Assembly (NCBI RefSeq): GCF_033115175.1
Contig: NC_084827.1
Span: 144,329,701 to 144,393,700 of the forward strand
Direction: 5' to 3'
DNA: 64,000 bases
Source of the DNA: Lepus europaeus
Lineage: Eukaryota; Chordata; Mammalia; Lagomorpha; Leporidae
Made by a program: the position numbers and the translations under genes. Shown here piece after piece: positions 37,801 through 52,500 of this stretch. The notes below the pieces were generated by a model that was not told where the DNA came from, did not search any database, and saw nothing but the letters and a program-made list of their open reading frames with translations. How positions within the stretch are numbered: position 1 is the stretch's first letter; the number at the start of each line of letters is the position of its first letter.

Positions 37801-40800
37801 AGCCAGATGGGAGCGTAGTCCTGCCAGTACCAGCCTTTGTGATCCGTGGTGGGATCCATTGTTCTGTGTGTGAGTTGCAATAAAGTCTGTGCGTTTTGTC
37901 ACGTTTTGTCATTGACATCAGCATTAAGTCTGCATTATCTCCTGCAGAGAATGGCAGAAGATCCCCAAAAGAAAGTTCTGACTTTCCACGGGGAGAAGAC
38001 TACCTGGATTGCCCCAGGAACCCTGGCAGACCTCCTGGAGCTGAAAATGGAGCACCCCAATGCGCCTCTGGTGATGGGGAACACTTCTCTAGGTAGGTAG
38101 TGGAGGACCCGGTTCCCTCTTCTATGTTGAAAATCTAAATTAGTGAAAGTTCTGGAATCTACTCAGAAATCCAGACACATACCTGATGATTCAGACTCAA
38201 CCCCTTGCCTGGTTGATGGCCAACTTGTTACATGATTAATATCTCTGGTTCCTGAAGAACAATTTGTCCAGCAGAAGGCGATTAGATTTCTCTGAGGTTA
38301 CATTTTCCATGCTCTCAGGCATCAGTGACTAGTAAAGCAGCTGTTTCTGTCACAGGGTTCTAGGATGAAGAAATCCACAGATGGTTTACTGCTTGGGTCA
38401 GACTCAGTTCGGCTGTAGGGGGACTTTGTTTATTAGGCCTATCACAAACACTTCTAAGTCATAGCGTTACTTGCTAAATGAGATCTCAATCGCTTCTTTC
38501 CCACTAATGAGAATTCTTCTATCTTTTAGGGCCTGCTGTGAAGTTCAAAGGAGTTTTCCCTCCCATTATTATCTCTCCTGCAAGGATTTTGGAATTGTTT
38601 ATTGTGACTAACACAGAAGAAGGTGTGTTCTCATTTACCGTAACACGGCGCTTATGTTGCAGATGGTTCTGTTAAAGAAAGCTCGGGCTGTTTGTCACTA
38701 GCCAGGTCATAGGGTCATGGGACTGCAGGAAGACCTCCTTGGCTCTTGTAATGTTGAACCACATCAGCCCTTGGAAAAGACCATGTCCTAGGTTCAGAAA
38801 GTCCTGGAAAAGACTGTCCCTCTTGTCTCAAGATTCAAGCCCCTACACAGAGCAGGACTTGCCCGATGTTGCTGATTTACCCAGAAGCCCTTCCAGCTGT
38901 CTCTAGCCACCTCGGTTAGTCAAGGAGCGCTCAGCCTGTTTCTTCCCCAGCAGAGGAAAACAGCTAGCACCTTCCCTGCTAAGTCGCTCAAGTTTCACCA
39001 GGAAGTCTTTTAGTCTCCCTTCTCCAACTCAGCCAAGCCACTGGCCACGGTGATTGTCCCAAAGCTGCCAAGGGCAGGCAGGAATTTTTTTCTTGACAAA
39101 TTAACACTCAGTTCTTTAGATCCACATTATTTAGAGAAAAGTACCAGCGGGGTAAAACCATTTTATTCAACTTAATATTTTAGTTATTATCTTTTGAGAT
39201 AATTTATTTTAGTTCGCATTATAGTCAAAGGTTTAACACTCCAGTGAGCCAAGAGTTCAACAAAGTACAAAGGCCATCGTTCAGCAGGGAAGGAGGGAAA
39301 GAGGCAAGGACTATAAACCCTAATCAAGGCTGGCCCTCGGCTCACTAGGCTAATCTTCCGCCAGCGACCCCGGCACCCCGGGTTCTAGTCCCGGTTGGGG
39401 CGCCGAATTCTGTCCCGGTTGCTCTTCTTCCAGGCCAGCTCTCTGCTGTGGCCCGGGAAGGCAGTGGAGGATGGCCCAAGTGCTTGGGCCCTGCACCCAC
39501 ATGGGAGACCAGGAGGAAGCACCTGGCTCCTGGCTCCTGGCTTCGGATCGGTGCAGCGCTCCGGCCGTGGAGGCCATTTGAGGGGTGAACCAACGGAAGG
39601 AAGACCTTTCTCTCTATCTCTCTCTCTCACTATCTAACTCTGCCTGTCAAAACAAAACAAACAAACAAACAAAAAAAAAAAACCCCTAATCAAGTGAAAA
39701 GATGTTCAACTGCACTCACATAAAGTCAGTTTTAAAATAGTCACAAAGTCATGAAAACTATAGAATACCAGTATAAAATGCTTATCAGTTTGCTTGACAA
39801 AGATTTAAAACAAAGTGTGACGATTTTTTAAACACTCATTTGTTTATTAACTTTATAACCCGAGGTTTTTACCGTGTGCCAGGCACTGGGCTGTCTGCTG
39901 GTGAACTGAGGCTCCGAGAGAAGATTCTTTGTGGAGAGCTGGTAGTCCTGTGGGAGAGGAGAGGTAGACGACGAGTGACAGGATGTTGATATCTTACAGG
40001 TCTACATTCTTTCAGCCTCCTCCACCCTCTAAGGGATGCTTCCACAATTGGGCTAATTGGGGATTAGCTCTGTTAAAGTGATTTTTAAATTTTAATTACA
40101 GAAAGTCTGGGATTCTGAAGGAAGGAAAAGCCAAAAATAAATGCCCATTGAAAACACCGCATACTTTGATTTTAAAGCCAGATATAAGTGTGCAAGCACT
40201 AAGTAAAAGATCTTGTGTTTTTATGCTCTTCTTCACACTTTTTCATGTATTTTCTATTAACAAATCTGTTTGACTTTGATAACTAGAAAAATGCAGATTT
40301 TTAAAAAAAACCTTTTTGTTCTATCTTGTAGAAATATACTAGTACAATGAGAACGCGGCGATGCTAGGGAAGTTTCTACCTAAAACACCCGTTTCTGTCA
40401 CCTTGTAGTCCTCTGGACAACTGGAAAACTGTAGTTTACACACACACACACACACACCTGTTAGTGTTGCTGGCTCCACCTGTGGTTTCATTACTGCTGA
40501 GTCAACCTCATGGTTCTGGCTCTTTATCTGAGAAGTTAACTCGTTCTCCTGATCTTTATTTGTTTTGCCTTTGAACCTGAGTCCTGTTGTAGTAAACCTC
40601 CTTTGAGGCCTAAATAAATATCCGTGTTATCATCTCAAAGGGCAGGGACCTTTGTTTGCAAGTGCTCAAGGTCAAATCATAGCCATGTTCAAACAGGTCA
40701 AATAAGTTTATGTTCTGAGTTCACAGTGTAATAATGAGAAGCTGTAGAGCAATGGGCAGGTGGACAGCTGTCTTCTTTCTAGATAAATCCTTAGACTCCT

Positions 40801-43800
40801 GAGCTGGGACACTTGTTCCAAATTAGCATATGTGGTAAGCAAAACAGAACCTTACTGAAGGATATTCTGCCACGAAATGAATTTATCAGGCACATTTATG
40901 CAAATGAAATTCAAACCATGCTTAATGAAATGGTCTCAGCTCCAAGAACTACTGCAAGCAAACCTTATTTAAAATGAGAGTCACAAAGCTCACTGCAGAT
41001 TCTTTTTCCAAAAGCTGTTCCCGTCCAACTTCCCAAAATTAAAGCATGAGCTCCCCCTGCTGAGTGAATTAATGTGTTGATAAAACAGAATCTTAAACAC
41101 CATTATGTTCTTAGAAACATAAGCAATGATAATTTGATAATTTTTTTTAAGCTCATGATTATGGAACAGAGTGGGATAGAAAGGTAAAGAAAATTCTTCT
41201 ACAAAGTAGAGATTCGTTGCTTGAGATTTTTCAGTTTCCTAGCAAGATTTCCTAAACACAGCTCCTGGCATGGCAGAACTTTGAAAGCAACATGATGAAA
41301 ACCAGGAGGTTACAAGCCTATGCCCACTCCTACCCTATCACCTGCCTCTGTTTCCTCCCAAGCGCTGATGTACGACATTACGTTTTCTTATTTATTCAGT
41401 TTTCTGGTAGTGGATGTCTCCTCCCACTAGAATGGTGGCTTCCTAACAGAAGAGACCTCATCCGGGCTCTCAGCTCCCAGAACAGGGCCTGGCACCCATA
41501 GGTTCTCAGGAACTTTTGTTTCGTGGAGGGAGGTGGGGGGTGGGCAGGCAGGAGGCTGGCATTTATTGTAGCTTCACCTGGGAGTACGGCTCAATTGGAG
41601 AATGATTCTGTGCCAATCACGTGGAACTGTGAAGGAATTTGGTAGGAAATGATAGAAATGCAGTAGCTAAGGAGGGCACAGGGAAGCCCTGTGGCTCGGG
41701 ACCCGAGCTCAGCTTTAAGCCTGTGGAGGGTGTGGTGAAGGTAGACCAGGACACAAGCACGGTGCTAGGCACAGAGGACACAACGGCTTAATGAAGAAGG
41801 TGTGGACCTGGCCCTCGTGGTGTTTACAAGAGCTGGTGAAGACAGACACCACGCAGATCATCACTCAAATGAAAGAGCCAATTGCAGCTGTGACAGGTGC
41901 TATGCAGCAGGAGAACGTGGTGTCAGAGGAGCAGGATCAGGACAACCCAGCCTTACTGGGGAGTGAGGAAAGACTTCTCCTGCTAGGATCAAAGTCAGGT
42001 GGGAGCAAGAGGGCAGGAAAAGCCCATAGCAAGTGCCGGAGACCAAAGACGGCACCTGTTGCTGGCACACAGCATGGGGGGAGAAGGTGGGCACTGGGCC
42101 GTACTGTGCCAAGGAAGGGCGCATGGGCATTATCCTCGGAGAAAGAGCAACCAAACCCTGGGATGGTTCTGATTGCCTTTCCGACTTGCTTATTGCGTTT
42201 CAGCATGTAAAAGGTGGTCTGCAAGGAGTTTCTGTTCGTTTAATAACCGGGACAAAGGAGCATTTATGAATGGGAAAGCTGGTGTTGTGGCACTGTGTCC
42301 CCACTCTGGCCTTCTTCCCAGAGCCGTAACCAAAGCGTCCCCCTTTCAGGGCTGAGCCTGGGTGCTGGCCTCAGGCTGGCCCAGGTGAGGGACGTCCTGG
42401 CTGATGTGGTCTCTGAGCTCCCAGAAGAGAAGACGCAGACGTATCGCGCTCTCTTGAAGCACGTGAGGACCCTGGCGGGACAGCAGATCAGGAACATGGC
42501 AGTACGTCCTCTGCAGGCGCCGTCGGTGGGCCCGGGGGAGGCGGCAGACATCCGGGAGGAGGGAGTGGGTCCCACTCTATTTCTTTCGTTTTCTGTTATC
42601 TGTATCTCTGCTTTTCATGTGGCTGAATCATGGACTCTCTTCAGACCCTGGCAGCATGAGGGGCAGAAGGGGTGGCTGCCCCCCTCGTCTATTCGTCTAT
42701 GGCCTGGATCTTGCTGTAATTGTCTGTTGAAGATCTATCCAGTCCAGAAAGATCTATGCTTAACTCCCAAAGGAGCTCCTTCACTTGTTACGTTATAAAG
42801 ACAACTAACAGACTCACAGAATAGCTAGGGCTGGTGTTCTGGCAGAGCAGATAAAGCTGCCGCCTATGATACCACCATCCTATATGGGCGCCGGTTCGAG
42901 TCCTAGCTGCTCCACTTCCAATCCAGCTCCCTGCTATGGTCTGGGAAAACAAAAGAAGGCTCAAGTGCTTGGGCCCCTGCACCCGTTTGGGAGACCCGGA
43001 AGAAGCTCCTGGCTTCTTCCTCAGCTGTTGTGGCTATTTGGGGAGTGGACCAGTAGATGACAGAGTTTCTCTCTCCATCTCCAACTCAGCCTTTCAAATG
43101 AATAAATACATAAATAAATCTTTAAAAAAAAGAGAAAATAGCTGACTTGATAACAAATATAAATGAGAATCACACATTTGACTTAACCTTTTAGTGTAAT
43201 TCTGTATTGTAACTCTAAAAGATATTTTATAGAGAGCTATAAACTACCCACTGTAAATGTCATATACAAACCGGTAACTAGAACAGCAGGGTTATCCTTG
43301 CTAACCATCAGTCCCTTGGAATGAAGTAATTGTTGGCTTTTCTGTGGTCCAGTCCAACTCCTCTTCTGTGACGGCTAGGGCTCTGTGTCTCTTCAGGCTT
43401 CTTCTGGGTCCCCTGAAGGCCCAGTACTAAGCTGCCTGAATTAGAGGCTCCGGTCAGTCCTCCCATCTGCAATTCATCACTTACCATGCATTCTCCAAAG
43501 ACAACCTCCTTAGTAATGGCCACGCCTAGGGTGGCAGCTTCATCCCACATTACAGTGTGTGGCCCATAGGCCATCTCTCCCCTGCCCCCTTCTCACATCT
43601 GAATCTCCTTACTCAGCTCCACACTCCTGTACCTGCCCTGCAGCCCATGGGGAGGGTTTCAGTGGCCCTGGCTAGGAGAGTTCCTACTCTTCCCATCCTG
43701 CAGATGTCGCTGTCGCAGGGCTGCTGCAGTGCCCCCTCTTTCAAGCTCTGTCTCAGCTCCTAGTTCACCCCACATCTTGCTGCCACCTTCCCCATCCATG

Positions 43801-46800
43801 TGCTTGCTACTCCCTCACTTAATTTGCTTAACCATTTCTTGTCTATCATTGTGTAAGCCACACAAGCATAGCTTCAGAATTAATTCTTCCTACGTAAATT
43901 TTTTTTTGACACCTATGTAAATCTTAATTTGAGTCCCTTCCTAATCAGAAATCAGAAATTGCTGGCATTAAACTTTTTTATTTCCACTGCTTGCCTTCAC
44001 AATTTGTATTTTGTAAACAAGTAAAGGGAATGGAGGTTCCTCTCAAACATTTGAAGATTTGCAAGACAATCGCTCATCCATGATGGCACTTTTGATTCTA
44101 ATTGCTGTGTCAGATTGAATAGAAATGTCGTTCTCTGTTTAATTCAGCACTCACCAGGAAAGTCCCAAGGTTGCTGACTAATGTTTCTTTCAGTCCTTAG
44201 GCGGTCATATAATTAGCAGGCTGTCGACTTCTGATCTCAACCCCATTTTGGGAGTAGGCAATTGCATCCTCAATGTTGCTTCAAAAGGTGAGCTACTGCA
44301 TTCCCTTGAAGGTGCTGATGTCAGTTTTAGAAACACATATTGAATACGGTTGTAGGATAACACATGCATCCCTCATTGAAGTCATTGGATGCAATGCTAA
44401 CTTTGTACTTTGCTGTGGATATAACTGAGAACACACACACTGTGGGGAGAGTAGGTGGAAATGAACAACTGTAGGCTATCAAAAATACCACTGTAGATAA
44501 TTAGCATCTCAACTGGCCTTTTTTCTTACCTGGTCATGACCAAAGGATAACACACCTGTGATGAACTGACGCTACACAGCAAGTGTACTGTAATGAAGAA
44601 AGATTTTTATTTTAGTGGCAGTGCATTTTTATGGGTTTGTGACTTACTTTTTGTCCTTGACTTACATGTTTAGGTTCTAAAGATACCATTTATATTTTTA
44701 AAAATGTATATTTGATGCTCTGTGTCACACGTCACTCAACACTGGACATGTCTGGCACTACATGTGTGTGTGTGTGTGTGTGTCGGGGGCAGGTGGTGCT
44801 CTTCACACACTAAGCAATTCTCCAGCAGACATAGAGTATCTACCTGGAGGTGGTATGAGATGCAACAGTGAAAGGCTCACTCCCAAAAGACTGCTCTCCT
44901 CAGTTGTCAATCCCGTGTCCAGGCCTCTGGTCCTTTTGACCAACAGGCTATAAACTGGGGTTTCCTGACTCCTTTGGGTCCAAGTAATTCTCTAGAGTGG
45001 CTCACAGGACAAAGGGAACACTTCTCCTTAGCCTTTTATTCTAATGGATATTAGAAAGGGTCTCAGGAAAGAGCAGATGGAAGAGATATGTAGGCCAAGG
45101 CACGTGGGGAAGGGCAGAGTCTCTGTGCCCTGGATTAGTCAACTTTTCTTTAATTAAAATGCATGACAAGAGCTTCTTGGGAAGTAACAGCTTGGTTTTG
45201 GCTCAGTTTGGAGGTTCACAGTTCAAGCTCAGGGAGCCCATTAATCTGGGGTCTGATGGAGGCTGGAATACTGGAGCACGCGTAGAGGAGCAGTCACATG
45301 GGGAGCCAGGAAACAGAGAGAGACACAGGAAGCACGCCTGGCTTATGCATCCAACGCTTCCATGAGAACCTCCTTCAAGGCCAAGCCCCCAGTGACCCAA
45401 AGACCTCCCACAGGTCCATCTACCAGATGCCATAATCAGATCGATTCTCTGGCCTTCATCCAATCACTGTTAACATAAGATTCCACTGCAGTTATACATT
45501 TTCCCATAGAAAAGTGCCAGTGGCATCGTGAAATAACAAGAACTACATGTGTTGGTCACTGTGAATGGTTCCAGACACAGAAATCTTTATAATTCCCTGA
45601 ATGATAGGAGTGTCTGAAACAGAAGTTCTCAATGGGAATGTAGACGTTTCCATGAGCTTGGGGAGCCAAGTGTCCTGTTCAATCCACCATGTCCTCTCTG
45701 GGTACGCTACCCTGCTGGCACTCCACAAATTCTGCCTCCAAGATGCTCACCTCCACCCTGTCCTTTTGAGGCTCTGTGGAAGCTCCATTATGTAGGCATG
45801 ACTGGTCACAGCATTGGGCTTTGCTGAAAGTCACAACTCTCATCACATGGTTGGATTTCCCGGCAAGCGGCTGCTTTCCAACTGCCCGTCAGGAGGGACC
45901 TCATGAGAGTAAAAGATGCCCTTACCCTGCAAGAAACTCCCAGGAATTAAGGACCTCTGCGACAGATGCTCCTGTCATTCGGGAAATTACAAAGATCTGA
46001 GGATTTCTGTGTCTGGAACCAGAAGCAAAGACCAACACATGCAGTCCTTGTTATTTCACAACACCACGGGGAAATTTATAACTGCGGTGGAATCTGAGGG
46101 AGACGATTCATGAGGACCACGACATCTTTAATGGTGTCAAAGGCCTACTGACTAGGAAACATCTGGTTTTATACTGATCTTGTCAGGTGAATTTATTGGA
46201 AATGGAAGATCCAGCAGGACCAGCCTGGGGCAATGACCCCTATGTGAAAAAAAAAAACCAGAAGAAAAAAGAGAACACTTCATGGTTGACAAACTGCACA
46301 AGGAAAATCGGTCTCTTTTCACTTGACTTTTGACCAGAAAGAACATTAGCCAATTTGATCCGCTGCCTTATCCATCAAACTGGCTTCTGGGTGACTTTTA
46401 CCTCTTACCATAAATCAAAAATACCTTCAAAAGATCGAGATTTATCACGGCCAAGGCCACAGGCTGTGGAACATCCCCAGAAGGGTACCCAACGTGGGGT
46501 GAGGAAGGCAGTACTGAGATAAATGTCTAGCACCTCCTACGGTGACTGCTTTGAGGAGGGTGGCATTCACTTGCTTGCCTGTGCTTGGGGATTTGGGTTT
46601 AAAATAATCGTATAGCTGGAAGATTGCCAAGTTCTCCTGAGTAATCTACATATGCTCACCATGCCCCTCTCCAGACATTTAGATTCTTCAGGCTCTCTCC
46701 CCCACAGCACTCCCATTGGTCTGCACGGTCACATTTGTCCCCTGAGAATGATCATTCTGCCCTACAGGTTACACCATGTCATGTGAGCAGAGTTGTTCTG

Positions 46801-49543
46801 GTGAACTGGAGGAGCTGTGCTCTGTTAACACAGGTGGAAGCCTATTTAAGACTGAATTTTCGGAGACAGTGGATACAACATTGGGAAAATTGTGACATTG
46901 TGTGTGGCTAGTTTTCAGTTTAATTTTAATTTTAGAATGTATTTTTAGAATAAGAATACCACTGGATTTGATAAAGTACAAAGCAGATTCAGTAGTATAA
47001 GTTACCTTTAAATGAAATACTTTTTTTTTCCCCAACAGAAGGAATGCAGCAAATTCCTTTGAATGATCATTTTCTTAATGGAGCAACAAATGCAAGCCTT
47101 AAGCCAGAACAAGTCCTAGTTTCTGTGTTCATTCCTATCTCTAGAAAGGTATGAGATGGTGGAGTTTATAATGCCCACTTTCTTCTGTTTCCTTTTAGTT
47201 GCTTTATTGAACTGTTTTTCATTGCTAGAGTGAAATAGCTGGGACAAGCTAACTTTATAAGGAAAGGAAAAGAGGTTTATTTAACTCATGTTCCAAAGAG
47301 CACGGCACAGGTGCTGGCAAGGCCCCATGGTGCATGGAGAAAATGTATGCAGGAAGAAGTGATCACATCCCAAACAGGAAGCCAGAGGGTCAGGCTCAGC
47401 TTTTTTTTTTCTTTTAATTTGAAAGACAGAGTTACAGAGAGAGATAGAGACAGAGAGGGAGGTTTTCCATCCACTGGTTCACCCCCCAGATGTCCGCAAT
47501 AGCCAGAACTGTGCCGATCCAAAGCCGGGAGCCAGGAGCTTCTTCCAGGTCTCCCATGTAGGTGCAGGGGCCCAGGGACTTGGGCCATCTTCTACTGCTT
47601 TCCCAGGCCATAGCAGAGAGCTGAATTGGAAGTGGAACAGCTGGGTCTCAAACCAGCGCCCGTATGGGATGCCGGCACTGGAGGTGACAGCTTTACCTGC
47701 TATGCTACAGCGCCTGTCCCTGGAGTTACTTTGTTTTTATCTTGAACTAAATTGAGCATAATAAAAACTAGAATTTATAGCAAATATTTATACTTGCCTA
47801 GGTGCAAGCAGTAGTAGCTGATTAGATGCCAATCTGCTTAAATTACAGAACATTGTGCCATTTTCTGATTCTTCTTCAAAAACTCTAAAATCCATGTAAT
47901 CACAGAGCATATAATTTAAAGAGACCAATGACCTTATTTTATAGGTGAGAAGATTGGGGTTCAAAGAAATTTAATTATTTCAACAAAATTTCACAATGAA
48001 TGGTGGCAGAACTAGCACCAAAACCCAACATCAGTATCAGAGATAAAAACTAGAATAAAAAATCATTTATAAAATTTTTCACTTTAACATTAATGTCCAA
48101 GATTCACGTATTCTTCAGATAAATAAGAACTTCAGGAAAATAAGGGACCAGTGAGTTCTGATTATACTAAGATACAGATAGCACATGAGGAATTCAGGTA
48201 TCCCTTGATGGATGAATATGGCTTTGACTGGCTTTTTGTTTGATGAACTATCTGTTTGCTCCAACAGATGGAAACTTGGACCAATGTGGATGGTTACTAT
48301 TGCATCTCAGGGCTTGAGCTCTGGATCAGCTTGACCAATAAATGGACGTTGGTAGCCGTTTCTCACACACAAGAGCAGAATACTTTTTTTTTTTTCCCCT
48401 AGTGTCATTCATTCATTCAGTTATTTGTAGAATCTGCTGTATAACACATGAACACCCAGGACAGAGAAAAGTCACCATCATTTGCTAAAAACATTGCTGG
48501 ATGTCCTCCTCCCCTGATACTCATACACTGACATTTTAGCTAAACTTCCTGGATTTGATTGAATGGATCAGGAGAGAACAAAATGAAACAAAGGTTTGCT
48601 GCGGATAACTCGCCATTAGTCCTCTGACCCCACAAGTTAAGTCTCTGCTGGTTAGTGTTAGGGATGCTAGGACTTCAGAAAAGTTTTACCAAAGGAGAAA
48701 GGAGATGATGTTCTGAGAATGGAGCATACTCCAGGCTCCTGAGTTTTCATGAGAATCTCGGTAGCAACAGTGGGTGATTCTGAAGTGATAGTAGTATCCT
48801 TGCCATCCCTGCCCCCAAGTTTAACCTGAATCAATTCAGGAAGAAATAGATAGCCCAAGCCAAAGGACACTTCAAAACAACTAGTCAATGACTCAAAAAT
48901 GTCAGCATCGTGAAAGACTGGAGGACTTTTCCAGAGAAAAGGAAAGGAGAGAGGCTCATGAAGGTCTTTGATTGGAGAAACTTGGACATGACCTCTGTTA
49001 AATATCACCATTGCACCCCTCAGTCTCATTATCATCTTGGTTGGTGCTGAGGTTATAAAGAAGAAAGAGCTCTTGGCTGTTTTGCTTCTGTTTTTGGGTA
49101 TTTTTTCTTTTTAGAACTACACCTGGAAACATTTCAGGGATGAAGTGTCATGGTGTCTTTGATTAGCTCTTGAATGTGTCACTACAAGTTCTTCCCCAAG
49201 GTTGAGCTTAAAAACCCGACTCCCGGCTGGCGCTGTGGCTTAACAGGCTAATCCTCCGCCTTGTGGCGCCGGCACACCGGGTTCTAGTCCCGGTTGGGGC
49301 GCCGGATTCTGTCCCGGTTGCCCCTCTTCCAGGCCAGCTCTCTGCTATGGCCCAGGGAGTGCAGAGGAGGATGGCCCAAGTCTTTGGGCCCTGCACCCAC
49401 ATGGGAGACCAGGAGAAGCACCTGGCTCCTGGCTTCGGATGAGCACGATGCGCCGGCCGCAGCAGCCATTGGAGGGTAAACCAACGGCAAAAAGGAAGAC
49501 CTTTCTCTCTGTCTCTCTCTCTCACTATCCACTCTGCCTGTCA

Positions 49544-49574
<31 letters not shown>

Positions 49575-52500
49575 CAAACCCGACTCCCACCGGCCCTTCA
49601 GGTCTTCCTCTCTTGGAACCGCACCCTCCTGACTGCTTCCGCAGGGGGTTTCCAACTTGAATAAATCCTGCTTTTCTTTTGGAAAAAAATAAAGTGTCAT
49701 TAAAACTGTGTGAGTGTGTGTGCATGCCTTGGTGTTGGGGGGGGAGTGTCTAGAGGGAGAGTGAGCCTGTGGGGTACAGTGCTGACCCTTGGCGAATCCG
49801 TGAATGTAGGTATCGGTGCTCTCCTTGAGACTTCTCTGTACGTGTGAAAGTTTTCAAAATAAAACGTTGTTCTTGTTGTTTTGCAGTGGGAGTTTGTGTC
49901 GGCTTTCAGACAGGCCCCCCGCCAGCAAAACGCCCTTGCAATCGTGAACGCTGGGATGAGAGTCCTTCTCAAAGATGGCACACACACCATCGCGGACTTA
50001 ACCATCTTATACGGAGGAGTGGGTCCTACGACTGTCAGTGCCAGGGAATCCTGCCGGCGGCTCCTTGGAAGGTGAGCGATAGACTTGCACCTCCTCCCAA
50101 ATACAGTCTGTTTGCCCTTGAATAGCAACAACTGACACGGCTACCCAAGGTGGAGGCCTGTGTCTCTGGAGCGCCACAGCATTTTACAGTAAGTGTACGT
50201 GATAACAGAAAGCAAGATTTTAAATAGTACACACAAAGGCCCAGTGTGTGTGATGGGACTTCTAAGGGAGAAAAACAATGTGATCAACCTTTGTGTATAT
50301 TTTTAAGATCCGTTTTCTGGTGACTCTCACACACTTGTTTATCCCTACCTGTACTAAACGGGTTGTATTTCTTTTGCATCTAGATGCTGGGATGAAGACA
50401 TGTTGAATGAAGCTTGCAGGCTGGTCCTAGATGAGATCCCACTTCCGGCGTCCGCCCCTGGAGGGAGGGTGGACTACCGCCGAGCTCTCATGATCAGCTT
50501 CCTCTTCAAATTCTACATCGACGTGTGGCGGCAGTTACAGATGAGGGTAAAGTTGCAGCTGTCCTTGGGTTGTCTTGGGGACGAGAGCTTGTTCCATTGC
50601 TTTCACCCCAGCCCGGGCTGGGAAGTTAAAGGAGCACCATGTGTCTGTCTCCATGACCGTAATTCTGATTTCTGGGATCCTTTATGGACCAAACCATTTC
50701 ATAGACACTTCCCCAAAAAGAAAAATAAAAGTCTGAGGACCATGCAGCCACATAGATTTTGAAAATGTTTTTCTGTTAATCAACTGAAGTCTCTCAATTA
50801 ATAATTCACATTAAAATAATAAAAGCATCTTTATTTCAGGAACCAAGTGGATACCCTGACATTCCCAAGAAACTCTTAAGTACCCTGGAAGACTTTCCAT
50901 TGACCATTCCTTGGGGGATACAGTCATTCGAGGTCAGTACATTTTCTGAATGGGCAGAACAGCCACGTAGGGCTGCAACTGTGTTGTCATGTGGTTTTGC
51001 TTTTTAATCTCAGTGTGTGTGTGTGTATATGTATATATACTTAATTTCAAGTATATATACATATATAGTCTTTTGAAATTAAGTACATATAGATATATAT
51101 AGTCTTTTTTATATATATAATCTTTTAGGAAAGTTTCCATTATGGAGATGCTCTACAGTTGGAAAACGCAGTAGAATAACTTCCCATTGACAACAGTAAC
51201 CAAAAAACAAATCTTTATGAATAAAATCAACAGGAAGTATGCAGGACCTGCATGAAGAGGACTTTTAGATTCTACTGGTAAACTCTCAAAAAAAAAAATG
51301 ACAAAAACACAGACTTGAACAAAAGGAAAGATACAGTCCTTAGCTAGGAAGACACACTGACTGTAAAGTTATAAATTTTTTCTTATTATTCAATAAATTA
51401 AATGTATTCTCAATCAAAATACCAACAAGATCCTTTGGGAATTTGATTTCAAAGTTTATCTAGAAAGATAAAAATGAATATTTTTGAAAATCATGAATAG
51501 TAATAAGGATGAACTAGCCTAGATACTATTGACGCGTATTACAAAGCTCTGGTAATTAAACATTATAGGTACTGAAACAGGGAGAGACAAGAGACTAAAA
51601 GAACAGTGCAGGGTCGAGAAAAGGGCCACATTAGAAACAAATATGCATTTCAAACACATGTCCCAGTTGCCCCTCTTCCAGGCCAGCTCTCCGCTGTGGC
51701 CCGGGAGTGCAGTGGAGGATGGCCCAAGCGCCTGGGCCCTGCACCCCATGGGAGACCAGGTCAAGCACCTGGCTCCTGCCATCGGATCAGCGCTGTGCGC
51801 CGGCCGCAGCGCGCTGGCCGCGGCGGCCATTGGAGGGTGAACCAACGGCAAAGGAAGACCCCTCTCTCTGTCTCTCTCTCACTGTCCACTCTGCCTGTCA
51901 AAAAATAAATAAATAAATAAATAATAATAAAAAAAAGAATTAGTTTCCTACCTTGAAGAGAATAGAGAAATGAAAGAACAAGTTGGGCTTAGAATAGAGA
52001 AATGAGGGAGCAAGTCCTAGATCGCTTGCTGACAATAGCAATATCACATGAATACTTAGCAAACCGTTTCAACCATTAGATAACAACTTAAGAAAACATT
52101 TACCAGAAGGTCCAATGCCTTCTATAAATTTTAAGAATCATGTATTTGAAAACACCTCTTAAATATCTAACATGGTGTAGTTTGTTTAGCCAGTAAACTT
52201 AAGCACAACCATCTAAAATGTTTTTAGTTTCTTTCTACCAACACGTTTAAAACATATGATACACAGATTCAGGTCCCACAAATTAAAATGTATCTTTGAT
52301 TGATTTTAGCAGCTTAAATTTATGGACAATCTTATCTATAAGCCATTTAAAATAAAACTCTTAATAAAATTTCCCCATGTGGACATACAATATGTACACA
52401 CATATAATATAGCATAATAGACCAATATAGCAATTTTAATAATAGCTTTTAAAATCTTTAACTCTTTTTGTAGATTGCCAATTGATTTGAATTGCTTTTT

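Noticed and set aside
41791..42210. 139-codon open frame upstream of AOX2 exon 11
   Set aside because: It overlaps an L2 fragment and has no family resemblance; exon 11 lies further right in good phase.
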